IMG/VR virus record: IMGVR_UViG_3300033148_005976
Coordinates: 1 to 45,352 of that record
Reading direction: 5' to 3' (one strand)
Origin: a virus
Length of the DNA stretch: 45,352 bases
Shown here: positions 33,374-40,717 of the stretch, in pieces
Layout: each line of letters starts with the position of its first letter
How positions within the stretch are numbered: position 1 is the first letter of the stretch
Position numbers and translations under genes: made by a program
Notes under the pieces: generated by a model
What the model was told of the DNA's origin: nothing
Database searches by the model: none
Seen by the model: only the letters and a program-made list of their open reading frames with translations

Positions 33374-33906
33374 GAATCCTGGATTTTCTTGTAGACTAAG
33401 CGGGTTAAGCGAACATCCTCCATAGCGTCGTGCAGATTCTCCTTGTCGAAGGAAATGCCCAGGAGTCTTGTAGCTTCCCCCAACTTGAGCCACTTGCTAG
33501 TATTAAAGCGTACGTTTAGTAGGTGCATGACGTCAATCACTCCAACCAGGGGTGGATGCTTAAAACGTCCCTGTTTATAAGTGGAAAGGAAGTTCTGGAG
33601 CATTGGGAGGTCAAAGTTTATACAGTTATAGCCTATGAGTAGACATGGTTGATGACTCCAAATAACCCTATGCCAGGCTTCGGCAGCAGCCTCAGCGAAC
33701 ATGCCCACAGCGTCTAGGTACTCTTGGGAGATGCCCGTTAGTTGGGTTATTTTAGAATCAAGCGGCTTTGGGCTCCTGATGTAGAAACAATTTCCAAGGA
33801 GTTCCCCTCCTTCTTTAGGGCCTTCGATTATGTAGGCGACTTGGATGGGCTGATCCTTTATGGTGTCCAAACCTGTGGTTTCTATGTCGAAGTAGATTTT
33901 ATGCAC
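33361..33906 (-). CDS. DEDD-family 3'-5' exonuclease
   Basis: A 181-aa protein of the DnaQ/pol III epsilon family, which removes nucleotides from 3' ends. ExoI FDIETTG (residues 6-12), ExoII NFDLPML (about 97-103) and ExoIII HDAMEDVRLT (about 158-167, DEDDh type with His) are all visible. It starts at GTG 33906 with AAGGAG upstream and overlaps the end of the methyltransferase gene. It could proofread for, or degrade ends alongside, the fused polymerase, which has its own exonuclease domain. Confidence 0.85.
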   Translation of the reverse strand: MHKIYFDIETTGLDTIKDQPIQVAYIIEGPKEGGELLGNCFYIRSPKPLDSKITQLTGISQEYLDAVGMFAEAAAEAWHRVIWSHQPCLLIGYNCINFDLPMLQNFLSTYKQGRFKHPPLVGVIDVMHLLNVRFNTSKWLKLGEATRLLGISFDKENLHDAMEDVRLTRLVYKKIQDSFKI

Positions 33907-35404
33907 TTTCTTTCTCCTTCTTCCATTCTAACATCTCCCCCTGCTTCTCCGGATGGGCTTTCCAATAGCGTTTCCAGTCTGAACTTCCAGGTTCGAGTTC
34001 CCTAAAGTCCTCTGGAAGTGGAGGTAGTTCATAGGAAGCCCTGGGTTGGGTTGGTTCGGTGATTAGGTTGTGGTAGCCTTTGACTAGGTTCATTATGGCT
34101 AGGTCTCGAAATTCCTTCTCTTTTTCAATAAGCACCCAATCGAGCTTATGGGTAGCATTGAGGACCTCACAAGCTACTCCCGTCATCCCACTTCCTGCCA
34201 TTGGGTCGAGGATTTTATCCCCTGGCATAGCAGAACGCCTAAGCAAATCTATCATGACATCGGGATGCTTGGCGGTTGAGTGGCTCTGCTTAAGGCTTGG
34301 AGGGGGTGCAGGAGTGATGATGACATCTGGAACTCCCTTCTTAGATAAAACTTTATTTCCCTTCCTGCCATACGCCACAGGCTCATAACTACGGCCTGGT
34401 CGAGTATCCGGATTTCGAGTGACATGTGCTCCTTGTTTGTACCAAATGAGAGGAATATGATCAACCTCAAAGCCGGCGCTTTGGAGAGCACTATAGACAG
34501 CTTCGTGGTTAACGATCCCAAAGAAGCAGTACAAATGAGAGTCCTTCGCCATTTTAGAAAAAATGAGCCTGAGCCAATTCGGGAAGTTTTTATGGAAAAT
34601 GCTAGGATCGTCTTCAAAAGCACGAGTTCCACCTCCTTTCTTTCGTACTTTGTCTGCATCTACGCCCCAGGGAGGGTCGAAGATTACTATGTCGAAGTAA
34701 TTATCTGGGAAGTTCAAAAGAGCCTTCTCCATTTCTCCATGAATTACCTTCTTGGCGAAGTAGAGAAGTTGAGCGTCTTCATCAACTTTGCCTTCTTCGT
34801 CTGAGGGGAGCTCCTCTTTGAGTTGTTCTTGTTCCCTCAAAGTAACCTCTAAAAGCCTTTCCCTTCGATTAAGCTCTTCCTTGAGACGCTTTACGATCTT
34901 CTTAGCCTCTGTTTTGTTTTTGGCCTGGCGAACTTCTTCAGAGACCTTTGCGAAGGCGGCCAGTTCGAGGTCCTCTGCAACTAAGCCAGGACTTTCTCCA
35001 AGGATTTTAGCGGTTTCCCTTACTCCATGTCCTCCGTAGCCAGAGCCGTGTTGCTCCTGCTTAAGCCTGTGAAGTTCCTCCTTAGCCTCGACGACTTCCA
35101 AGAAAGTTAGATCGACTCGTTTGATGTTTTCCTCAAGCTCGATTTCTCTTATCTTAATCGGGTTTGTTTCCTCACTAAGGGTGTAGGAGAAGGGAATACC
35201 CGCAAGTTCACAGGCTTTGAGCCTCCGCTCTCCTGCTACGAGGATTACCCTTTCTCCCTCTTTGCGACATACCCCAGGCTGAAGCTGCCCGAAGCGGGAG
35301 AAGCTCTCAGCAAGTTCACGGAGTTTGTCTAGTTGGAACTCCTTTCGGATGCGATCTTCTGGGATGATTACTTCATCTGCTGGTGTTTCGTAAACTTGGG
35401 TCAT
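33899..35404 (-). CDS. ParB-domain / DNA methyltransferase fusion
   Basis: About 501 aa from ATG 35404. An open frame reaches 35464 but lacks a start with a ribosome site. Residues about 1-110 are a ParB/Spo0J N-terminal domain (FGQLQPGVCRK, LVAGERRLKACELAG, ELEENIKR), then a helical DNA-binding-like region. The C-terminal half is a beta-class amino-methyltransferase: motif IV FDPPWG, the S-adenosylmethionine motif DPMAGSGMTG. It would methylate adenine-N6 or cytosine-N4 in DNA and could protect phage DNA from host restriction. Such ParB-methylase fusions occur in several phage groups. The target is unknown. Confidence 0.85.
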   Translation of the reverse strand: MTQVYETPADEVIIPEDRIRKEFQLDKLRELAESFSRFGQLQPGVCRKEGERVILVAGERRLKACELAGIPFSYTLSEETNPIKIREIELEENIKRVDLTFLEVVEAKEELHRLKQEQHGSGYGGHGVRETAKILGESPGLVAEDLELAAFAKVSEEVRQAKNKTEAKKIVKRLKEELNRRERLLEVTLREQEQLKEELPSDEEGKVDEDAQLLYFAKKVIHGEMEKALLNFPDNYFDIVIFDPPWGVDADKVRKKGGGTRAFEDDPSIFHKNFPNWLRLIFSKMAKDSHLYCFFGIVNHEAVYSALQSAGFEVDHIPLIWYKQGAHVTRNPDTRPGRSYEPVAYGRKGNKVLSKKGVPDVIITPAPPPSLKQSHSTAKHPDVMIDLLRRSAMPGDKILDPMAGSGMTGVACEVLNATHKLDWVLIEKEKEFRDLAIMNLVKGYHNLITEPTQPRASYELPPLPEDFRELEPGSSDWKRYWKAHPEKQGEMLEWKKEKESA

Positions 35405-35418
35405 TTCAGTAATGTCTC

Positions 35419-35676
35419 CTATAGGGTGTATTTGAAGAAATCGTAGAGTTCTATAATACAGCAATCTGGAGGAAGTTTTGGGAGGTCCATCAGGAGCCCC
35501 TTAATTCTAGCCATGATCTCTCTTCCGCTGTAGGTATTAGAGGATGGGTAGTATTCTCGCAGCTTTAGAACATCTCCCTCTTTAAAGCCTTCGTTTTTTC
35601 TTCCGTATTCTGTGTGCGTTTGACCTCTCCAGAGGTCGTCGAAGAATTCTGGTTGTACTTTAATCTCATGAAGCAT
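35419..35676 (-). CDS. DUF3850 / ASCH-like domain protein
   Basis: An 85-aa protein. HEIKVQPEFFDDLWRGQTHTEY, RKNEGFKEGDVLKLREY and YSGREIMARI reproduce the DUF3850 pattern (PUA/ASCH-like RNA-binding fold): HxLKxxPxYFxxVxxGxKxxExRxNDRxFxxGDxLxLxEY. The usual job of these proteins in phages is unknown, but the fold is linked to RNA. Ribosome site GAGGAG. Confidence 0.75.
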   Translation of the reverse strand: MLHEIKVQPEFFDDLWRGQTHTEYGRKNEGFKEGDVLKLREYYPSSNTYSGREIMARIKGLLMDLPKLPPDCCIIELYDFFKYTL

Positions 35677-35935
35677 TTTCTTTCTCCTCCAGTTTGCTCA
35701 ATCTCTCAAAATCCTCCAAAGTCATTCCTCTTTCGGCAAGCATCTCAAGGAACTTCTTCGGTGTCAGGGAGGAGCTCTTCGCAGAGGACTTTACTCTCCT
35801 GCCCTTGCTTATCTGTGTCCTCTGACTGAAAAGCCCCTCCCTCACACGGAGATGTTCTTGCTGGAGCTTTTGTTCAAGCTCCTCAAGGGAGAGCTCGCTT
35901 GGAGCTGAGCCGATTATTCTAGGGAGTTTTTCCAT
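35666..35935 (-). CDS. Small charged unknown protein
   Basis: An 89-aa protein rich in Glu, Lys and Ser, with predicted helices at both ends and a basic middle (SKGRRVKSSAKSSSLTPKK). It overlaps the DUF3850 gene by 11 bases. No family recognised. Confidence 0.65.
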   Translation of the reverse strand: MEKLPRIIGSAPSELSLEELEQKLQQEHLRVREGLFSQRTQISKGRRVKSSAKSSSLTPKKFLEMLAERGMTLEDFERLSKLEEKENAS

Positions 35936-35963
35936 TTTTCCTTCGTCTTCCTCTTTTAAAATA

Positions 35964-36185
35964 TCATTCTATTTGCTCTTGTTTTACTTTTCCCTTCTCT
36001 CTTGCCCTACACCATTCATCATATGCCCTCTTCACGTCACAGCAAACTTCTGCTTCTCTGCCTTTTCCTAGATTAATCCAGCACATCCAGTAACCCGCAG
36101 CCTCATCTTCATGGCAAGATGTGCAATGGCTACCTTCGAACTTGATTAAACGTACAATCGCCTCTTCTGAAACACACCTGTTCAT
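35964..36185 (-). CDS. Cysteine-rich small protein
   Basis: A 73-aa protein with HCTSCHEDEAAGYWMC and VCCD, giving several Cys and His that could bind one zinc. The pattern is not a standard zinc-ribbon. It sits four bases from the ribbon-helix-helix gene. Function unknown. Confidence 0.65.
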   Translation of the reverse strand: MNRCVSEEAIVRLIKFEGSHCTSCHEDEAAGYWMCWINLGKGREAEVCCDVKRAYDEWCRAREKGKVKQEQIE

Positions 36186-36188
36186 TTC

Positions 36189-36374
36189 CTAAGCTCCTCC
36201 CCATTTTTCCTTTATCCTCTTCTTGAGCGTGTTCTCCTCTTGAGCGATCTCAATAGCCACCTCCATGAGGAGCTTTATCATTCTAGTCCCCTCGCCTCTA
36301 TCAGGAAAGGCTCGATAGAATTCCTCATAGAGGGCAAGAGGAACACGAAGTTGGATGAGCTTTTGGGTGGTCAT
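36189..36374 (-). CDS. Ribbon-helix-helix DNA-binding protein candidate
   Basis: A 61-aa protein with IQLRVPLALYEEFYRAF followed by a second helix (GTRMIKLLMEVAIEIA). A strand (QLRVP), then a helix, turn and helix, is the Arc/CopG fold, which binds palindromic operators as dimers. It is the only small DNA-binding regulator candidate I see and could be the ligand of one of the palindrome families, but no link is shown. Ribosome site AAGGAGG. Confidence 0.65.
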   Translation of the reverse strand: MTTQKLIQLRVPLALYEEFYRAFPDRGEGTRMIKLLMEVAIEIAQEENTLKKRIKEKWGGA

Positions 36375-36406
36375 TGGAAGAAAATCCTCCTTTTCTGCAA
36401 CCTCTT

Positions 36407-36628
36407 TTAAAAACGAAGTTCAGGCAACCCCTTCATCCCTCCATCAAACCATTCTCGCCAAGCTTTTGCCCAGTCAGGCCTATAGTCATCAGAAAGGAGT
36501 AAAGGACCTGGACCAACACAGTTAAAGATAGGACATCTGTGACAAAGACCACCCTGTCCAACAAGCTCGTTATGGCCAGGGCAGTTCTCAGGACATTTTT
36601 CTGGGAATTCTTGTCCGCCCACTAGCAT
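36407..36628 (-). CDS. Cysteine-cluster small protein
   Basis: A 73-aa protein with ECPENCPGH-like text (KCPENCPGHNEL), LCHRCPIFNC, giving CxxxC and CxxCxxxxC. The Cys pattern could hold zinc or an Fe-S centre. The C-terminal half (YRPDWAKAWREWFDGG) is aromatic. Ribosome site AGGAGG, start overlaps the tiny frame at 36622. Confidence 0.65.
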   Translation of the reverse strand: MLVGGQEFPEKCPENCPGHNELVGQGGLCHRCPIFNCVGPGPLLLSDDYRPDWAKAWREWFDGGMKGLPELRF

Positions 36629-36681
36629 ACGCTTTTCCTCCTTGCTCTTGTTCCTTCTCGAAGATATTCCGCAACCTTCAT
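36622..36681 (-). CDS. Tiny coupling ORF
   Basis: A 19-aa frame (basic, EYLREGTRARRKS) from an ATG with a strong purine site (AAAGGAGAGAAAGG). Its stop overlaps the ATG of the next gene by seven bases. It may only couple translation. Too short to judge by sequence. Confidence 0.3.
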   Translation of the reverse strand: MKVAEYLREGTRARRKSVC

Positions 36682-36698
36682 TTCCTTTCTCTCCTTTA

Positions 36699-36959
36699 TC
36701 AAATCACTTCTAAGATTACCCTTTCTCCTGGTCGCAGAGGCGCCACCTTTAACGGCGCGTCCTCTTTATTAGTCCAGCATTCACCCGCCTTCGGCTTACT
36801 CAGATTCATCACTTCGAACTTCCCTGTACTAAGGGTGCGCATGACGAGTGTGCCAGCATAGCCCCAGTTTGGGTCTACAATACGGGCAATTTCACCAGGT
36901 TGCATCTCGGACATCTTCTTAGTTGGTCTGGTTACTGGTTCCTCTCGGACTACAAACAT
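36699..36959 (-). CDS. Small beta-rich unknown protein
   Basis: An 86-aa protein with MQPGEIARIVDPNWGYAG, LVMRTLSTGKFEVMNLS and LRPGERVILEVI. The strand-turn pattern looks like an SH3- or cold-shock-like barrel, but I cannot assign a family. It lies next to the tRNA-like gene. Confidence 0.65.
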   Translation of the reverse strand: MFVVREEPVTRPTKKMSEMQPGEIARIVDPNWGYAGTLVMRTLSTGKFEVMNLSKPKAGECWTNKEDAPLKVAPLRPGERVILEVI

Positions 36960-36986
36960 TACTCTTTGCTTCCTTTCTTTAGTGTG

Positions 36987-37149
36987 GCCACAGCCAGGAC
37001 TCGAACCTGGAACAAAGCGCGCTTTGTCTGTCTACTGGCTTTTGGCAAGTCCCCGCTTACAGGATCGATCAGCATTACCTGTATACTCCTGGTTCACGGT
37101 TCCCCCTACTCAGCATTCAGCAGGTGACTACCAATTCCACCACTGCGGC
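36987..37149 (-). tRNA. tRNA-like gene with large insertion
   Basis: On the - strand, GCCGCAG (37149-37143) pairs with CTGTGGC (36993-36987). The D arm (GTGGAATTGGTAGTCAC) is Leu-type, and the T arm CCAGG-TTCGAGT-CCTGG (37010-36994) is perfect. TGCTG (37122-37118) can pair with CAGTA (37037-37033) as an anticodon stem, leaving about 80 nt instead of a 7-nt loop. A 16-base palindrome, ACAAAGCGCGCTTTGT (37012-37027), would be the long variable arm of a class II tRNA. Alternatively CTGCT pairs locally with AGTAG. No CCA is encoded and the anticodon is unclear. Either an intron-bearing tRNA, a decayed one, or a tRNA-like regulatory RNA. Confidence 0.5.
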
Positions 37150-37163
37150 CACCACTTTAGCCT

Positions 37164-37613
37164 CTAGTCCTCATCAAAGGACTTGAAGCCTTGGAAAATG
37201 TTCACCGAATTTTCCACCTCACCCGAGTTTTGGTTGATCCGTTGCTCTACATACACTTGCCCCATCATACCTTCGTCCAATAGGACTTCATCGTCTCCTA
37301 CATCGCCACCGAAGGCTTCAACAAAGTTCACAATATTCTGCATTTTGGCATCACTTTTCCTCTGGCCTCGCCCAGTGAACTCGTTCTCATCTGCCTCTGT
37401 GGGCATACTGAGCCAGATAGTGAGCATTCTGTTATCATTCTCTGGGACGTCATCTGCGATGGTCCTGAGCTGAACTACTAGATTTTCCCCTGTCTGGTCT
37501 CGGTTGGGCTGGATTTCGGGCTTGCTCGAGATCCTCACCTTGGTCCAGCCTTCAGGGAGCAGCTGAGGTTCTTCAATTTCACTAATAGGCTTTTTAAATT
37601 TAAAAGTTGGCAT
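37164..37613 (-). CDS. Single-strand DNA-binding protein candidate
   Basis: A 149-aa protein resembling the small phage SSB-like group (DUF669-like): MPTFKFKK start, LPEGWTKVRI, ENLVVQLRTI, a central MPTEADENEF segment and VEAFGGDVG, MGQVYVEQRINQNSGEVENS, then an acidic C-terminus (GFKSFDED), as in many SSBs. It lies with the RecA-like ATPase and Fe-S nuclease genes, the expected neighbours. No experimental-type motif proves DNA binding. Confidence 0.55.
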   Translation of the reverse strand: MPTFKFKKPISEIEEPQLLPEGWTKVRISSKPEIQPNRDQTGENLVVQLRTIADDVPENDNRMLTIWLSMPTEADENEFTGRGQRKSDAKMQNIVNFVEAFGGDVGDDEVLLDEGMMGQVYVEQRINQNSGEVENSVNIFQGFKSFDED

Positions 37614-37645
37614 AGTTTTCTCTCCTTTTTCTTTTTGTAGTTTTG

Positions 37646-37660
37646 GTTCAAATTTTGAAC
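37646..37660 (-). repeat. Dispersed palindrome, copy 10
   Basis: GTTCAAATTTTGAAC between the 117-aa zinc-finger gene and the SSB candidate, just upstream of the latter's ribosome site. It lacks the CGAGA arms of the best copies. Confidence 0.9.
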
Positions 37661-37678
37661 AAGTTCTTGTTTCGTTTT

Positions 37679-38032
37679 TTATTCCAAGGATGAGTTTCTC
37701 AGTTGCTCTATTAACCTAGCGAACTCTTGGAAGTGCATCCAACAAAGGAAGAAACTCTTATTAGTCTCATGATCCCATGTGAACTGGAAATGTTCTAGAA
37801 GAATTGGTATAGGCTCCTGACAGACCAAGCACTTTGGATCTTTGCCAGTGACAAGTTGACGCTTTCCTAAATAAAGGGTACAACCTCCTAGGGTTAGCTC
37901 AACCCCTGTTGCTTGAGGAGCTACCCTGTGGGCCTCTTCAAGTAGCTTCTTGTAGCAAAACCAGCAGCGTCCTCTTGCGTAGAGCTTTACTTCTTTCTCA
38001 CACTCCAAGCACTTCCCCATCTCGCCTCTCAT
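37679..38032 (-). CDS. Zinc-finger-like protein
   Basis: A 117-aa protein with two Cys-pair sets, CLECEKEVKLYARGRCWFC and CLVCQEPIPILLEHF with later FLCWMHF. The first is a CxxC...CxxC zinc ribbon. Its start overlaps the end of the ATPase gene (ATGA), with AAAGGAGGTG upstream, implying coupling. Function unknown. Confidence 0.7.
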   Translation of the reverse strand: MRGEMGKCLECEKEVKLYARGRCWFCYKKLLEEAHRVAPQATGVELTLGGCTLYLGKRQLVTGKDPKCLVCQEPIPILLEHFQFTWDHETNKSFFLCWMHFQEFARLIEQLRNSSLE

Positions 38033-38829
38033 TTTTCACCTCCTTTCTTGTGGAATCTGTATTCCCAAAGGCGTTGGAAGCCCACTGGAGGATCGTCGAA
38101 GTTGATCTGGATGGGGTCCTGCCAGTACTTGCCAAGCTGGTTCATAGTGGACTTGAGGAAATCCCAACGGCCTGTTCCAGAGGTGTTCCAGAAGTAGACT
38201 CGATTACCGTCCTTGTCCTTGTCGGAGTAGGCGTGGTAGCATTCATTGAACCAGCTCGGGATCGCAGTTCGGAGCTTCCCTGTGGCCTTTGGAAGAAAGA
38301 CGACTCCCCCCACCTCCTCGTCCTCTATGAGCTCGGCATGAGCAGTGAGGACATAGTGAACCGGAAGGGCTATCATGGAGCGGATGTGCTGTTCAACATT
38401 GAACATCTGTGGGCCGTAGTGGTGTTTCGCAGGAGAGCCTCCAAGACCCTTCTTTGGGTCAAGAGTGAGGCTCCAATTCATGGCATGGTGGAGTAGAGAT
38501 GTAAGGGAGTCTTCTATTACTACATCCCATTCAAGCTCCTCACGACGCATCTTGGACCAAAGGAGCTGAGGGATCTTGTCAGCCTTTTTGAGCCAGGGTT
38601 CTACGGCCCTGGGGTCTTGAGAGTGGATAGGAAGAATGTCTATATCCTTTGTTCCGGCAACGGTTTCGGAGCGGTTGTCGTAGTCGATAAGGAGCTTCTT
38701 GCCTGGGATAGTGATAGAGCTTTGGGTTTTACCTACCCCAGGCTTGCCCACGATGAGAGCTTTGATTTTATAGTTCTCCGTTACTTCAAGCTCCTCCGCA
38801 GGGATTGCTTCATCGAGAATGTTGGTCAT
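38029..38829 (-). CDS. RecA-like ATPase, Sak4 / AAA_24 type
   Basis: A 266-aa protein with Walker A GKPGVGKT (28-35), KKLLIDYDNRSE after it, Walker B-like WDVVIEDSLTSL, and VHYVLTAHAELIEDEE (sensor-like). This order is that of phage Sak4/AAA_24 single-strand annealing ATPases, which promote recombination with SSB. Neighbours, a Cas4/AddB-like nuclease and an SSB candidate, complete a recombination set. Start ATG with GGAAAGGG upstream. Confidence 0.8.
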   Translation of the reverse strand: MTNILDEAIPAEELEVTENYKIKALIVGKPGVGKTQSSITIPGKKLLIDYDNRSETVAGTKDIDILPIHSQDPRAVEPWLKKADKIPQLLWSKMRREELEWDVVIEDSLTSLLHHAMNWSLTLDPKKGLGGSPAKHHYGPQMFNVEQHIRSMIALPVHYVLTAHAELIEDEEVGGVVFLPKATGKLRTAIPSWFNECYHAYSDKDKDGNRVYFWNTSGTGRWDFLKSTMNQLGKYWQDPIQINFDDPPVGFQRLWEYRFHKKGGEK

Positions 38830-38992
38830 TGTTTCCCTTCCTTTCTTCCTTCAGTTCACAGCGGAAAACTTCTAGAATCCTCTTATCTGGGGCAGGACGA
38901 AACTCAAGATTTCGACCTATGGTGCCTTTCTCTAGCACGGTCCGTACCCAATTCTCTGGTCCCTCTATGATTAGGATTCTGAGAACCTTCAT
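38810..38992 (-). CDS. Small unknown protein between nuclease and ATPase
   Basis: A 60-aa frame from ATG 38992, overlapping the end of the nuclease gene and the start of the ATPase gene. It begins KVLRILIIEGPENWVRTVLEK, a strand-then-helix pattern, and is basic at the C-terminus. A longer frame to 39025 is open but lies inside the nuclease gene. Function unknown. Confidence 0.6.
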   Translation of the reverse strand: MKVLRILIIEGPENWVRTVLEKGTIGRNLEFRPAPDKRILEVFRCELKEERKGNNDQHSR

Positions 38993-39930
38993 TTGCCTTC
39001 TCCTTTCCTTCTCCAGGGTTTCCAAGGATGCTCTCTCCAGAGAAATTCCTGGGAGAAATCATACTTATCTTCGAGTTCCCAAGGTTCAGCTTCTTGGAGG
39101 CATAGGTTTTGGTACAAACAGGCACTCTTGCCAGGGCCTCCAGAGCAGGCATAGAGAAGACGTTCTCCAAGCTTGGGCCAGGTCCAAGTTTTCCAGCTTT
39201 CCTGGATTCTTGCGGCAAGGAGGATGGTATCTTTCATGAATTGCTCAACCTGCCAAGGAGATTTCTTGATCAGGTCTCGTTGAAATCTCAAGTCCCGCTC
39301 TTTCCTGGGCCTTTTGGAGGTTATGTTCATAAGGACTCCAAAGGGTTCCTCTCCGAGAAGTTGGCCAAGTGCCCAGTAGTATCCAGTAACCTGGCTGGAG
39401 TGCCTCCACTGCCTGAGGTAGGTTTCTGTTATGTAGGCACCTGTGCTCTTATCCTCACGGACCAGCTTTCCGTAGCCAGTCCATTCTATGTAAGCATCTA
39501 TGGAGCCTGCATAGTAGATCTCTGTTCCTGGAACAGGGAACTGGAAGCCAAGCTCAGCTCCACCCTTGACATGATGCCAATGTTCTTGTGGGCCATAGGC
39601 CTCAATGTAGTCCAGGAAGGAAGCCTCAAGATTCTCCCAAGTGTCCAGCTTGGACATCTCTTCTGCATCTGGGAGGGCCTCTTCAAGCCAGGCCTTCTTG
39701 CCGGTCTTTATAGCAGCCTCGAAGCGTTCTCGAACGGAACCTTGGGTCTCGTACCAGGTGTTTAGAACTAAGCCCCAACAACGGCCCCAGGTGAAATAAG
39801 ATGGGGGAATTTGGTAGTCAAGTCCTCGAAGGAACCAGTAGAGTCTCCTAGGGCACTCGGCGTAAGTGCTGAGCATAGTATTGTCGAACGTATCAGGGAA
39901 TGGTTGTGAACGAAGCTCTTCGTCTCTCAT
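38989..39930 (-). CDS. Cas4/AddB-like PD-(D/E)XK nuclease with Fe-S cysteines
   Basis: A 313-aa protein. SYAECPRRLYW-type start (TYAECPRRLYW, Cys26), a central GSIDAYIEW and REDKSTG (the D...ExK of the nuclease), then QVTGYYWALGQ (QxxxY motif). Three C-terminal cysteines occur in ACSGGPGKSACLYQNLC. One N-terminal plus three C-terminal cysteines is the 4Fe-4S arrangement of Cas4/AddB nucleases. It would resect DNA ends for recombination with the adjacent RecA-like ATPase. No other Cas genes or CRISPR repeats are present. Confidence 0.8.
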   Translation of the reverse strand: MRDEELRSQPFPDTFDNTMLSTYAECPRRLYWFLRGLDYQIPPSYFTWGRCWGLVLNTWYETQGSVRERFEAAIKTGKKAWLEEALPDAEEMSKLDTWENLEASFLDYIEAYGPQEHWHHVKGGAELGFQFPVPGTEIYYAGSIDAYIEWTGYGKLVREDKSTGAYITETYLRQWRHSSQVTGYYWALGQLLGEEPFGVLMNITSKRPRKERDLRFQRDLIKKSPWQVEQFMKDTILLAARIQESWKTWTWPKLGERLLYACSGGPGKSACLYQNLCLQEAEPWELEDKYDFSQEFLWREHPWKPWRRKGEGK

Positions 39931-40123
39931 TAGTTTTTCCTTTCCGGAGGAAAAGCGGGCAAAACTTGCATGTAAATCCCTCCCAATTTTCCCTTGCAGC
40001 TAACTCCAGGCAGTCTGAGTAGCAAGGGCAGCTAAGATTTCTGTGTTTTTGGTAGCCTCCAGTTCTGAGTAGATTCCATTCTCTGGGGTTAGGTTTGTCT
40101 TGTTTCTCTGAGCTCCTTTGCAA
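39893..40123 (-). CDS. Cysteine-rich unknown protein
   Basis: About 76 aa from TTG 40123, chosen because GGAG lies nine bases upstream. The frame is open to GTG 40168, which has no site. The core LSCPCYSDCLELAARENW and GFTCKFCPLF, four or five Cys in CxC...C...CxxC form, suggests a zinc- or Fe-S-binding domain seen in many phage early proteins. It overlaps both neighbours. Confidence 0.6.
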   Translation of the reverse strand: MQRSSEKQDKPNPREWNLLRTGGYQKHRNLSCPCYSDCLELAARENWEGFTCKFCPLFLRKGKTNERRRASFTTIP

Positions 40124-40289
40124 TTTCTTCAGCTCCAATAGCCAAGCACCTTGGGCAGAGATCCCCACTGCAATCTGCCCAGACTGTGAGGTGTTCTTTC
40201 ATACCGTTTCTGATTATTTCAAGGAAGAATTTTCCGTCGGGTCTTTCCCTGTAAATTTCTTTGCACTTATCACATTGGAGAACTTGCAT
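40089..40289 (-). CDS. Zinc-ribbon-like small protein
   Basis: A 66-aa protein with CDKCKEIY near the N-terminus and CSGDLCPRC later: a CxxC...CxxC zinc ribbon with a beta hairpin between. The C-terminal helix (GAEEIAKELRE) is acidic. Ribosome site GGAGGG. Function unknown. Confidence 0.65.
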   Translation of the reverse strand: MQVLQCDKCKEIYRERPDGKFFLEIIRNGMKEHLTVWADCSGDLCPRCLAIGAEEIAKELRETRQT

Positions 40290-40291
40290 CT

Positions 40292-40717
40292 CTATCCCTC
40301 CATCACTCTCCCGTAGCGGTCAAGGAGAAGTCCCTTTTCGGTTGGGGAAATTTCCCCTTGTTTCTCTAGGGAATCCAATAATCTCTTCGGTTCTCTTTCT
40401 CCGATCATGGTCTTGAGGATTTCCTCTAGCCTTGCCGGAAGCGGAGCGTTTTCAATTCTTCCTTTGAGTAAAGGAGAAACTCCTCTTCGTGTTACGACAA
40501 GCTCTAGGAAGCCCATATTGACTGAGATTCTGTAGAAGGCTCCAAGGGCGTTTGCGTTTACCCAAGCGTAGAGTTGATAGCGCAGCTGTGTCAGCTGCTT
40601 GGGGCTCTCGAAGCCCTGGATTACATACCGCTGACCTGGGGAGAGCCCTTCGATTCTCCGAAGGTGCTCCTCCAGGCCAGGGTAGTTCTTAGGGTTAAAG
40701 CGTTGTGGGTAGGTCAT
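40292..40717 (-). CDS. Unknown early protein
   Basis: A 141-aa protein. PGLEEHLRRIEGLSPGQRYV, LTQLRYQLYAWVNANAL and YRISVNMGFLELVVTRRG suggest an alpha/beta fold. The C-terminal 50 residues are helical. Its ATG overlaps the preceding stop (ATGA). No family recognised. Confidence 0.7.
   Translation of the reverse strand: MTYPQRFNPKNYPGLEEHLRRIEGLSPGQRYVIQGFESPKQLTQLRYQLYAWVNANALGAFYRISVNMGFLELVVTRRGVSPLLKGRIENAPLPARLEEILKTMIGEREPKRLLDSLEKQGEISPTEKGLLLDRYGRVMEG

Noticed and set aside
36987-37149. Selenocysteine tRNA for the in-frame TGA
   Set aside because: No TCA anticodon is found in a proper loop, and the D arm is of the leucine type. The two observations are not linked by sequence.
38989-39930. 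CRISPR-Cas system because of a Cas4-like nuclease
   Set aside because: There are no repeat-spacer arrays and no other Cas genes. The gene fits a phage recombination set.
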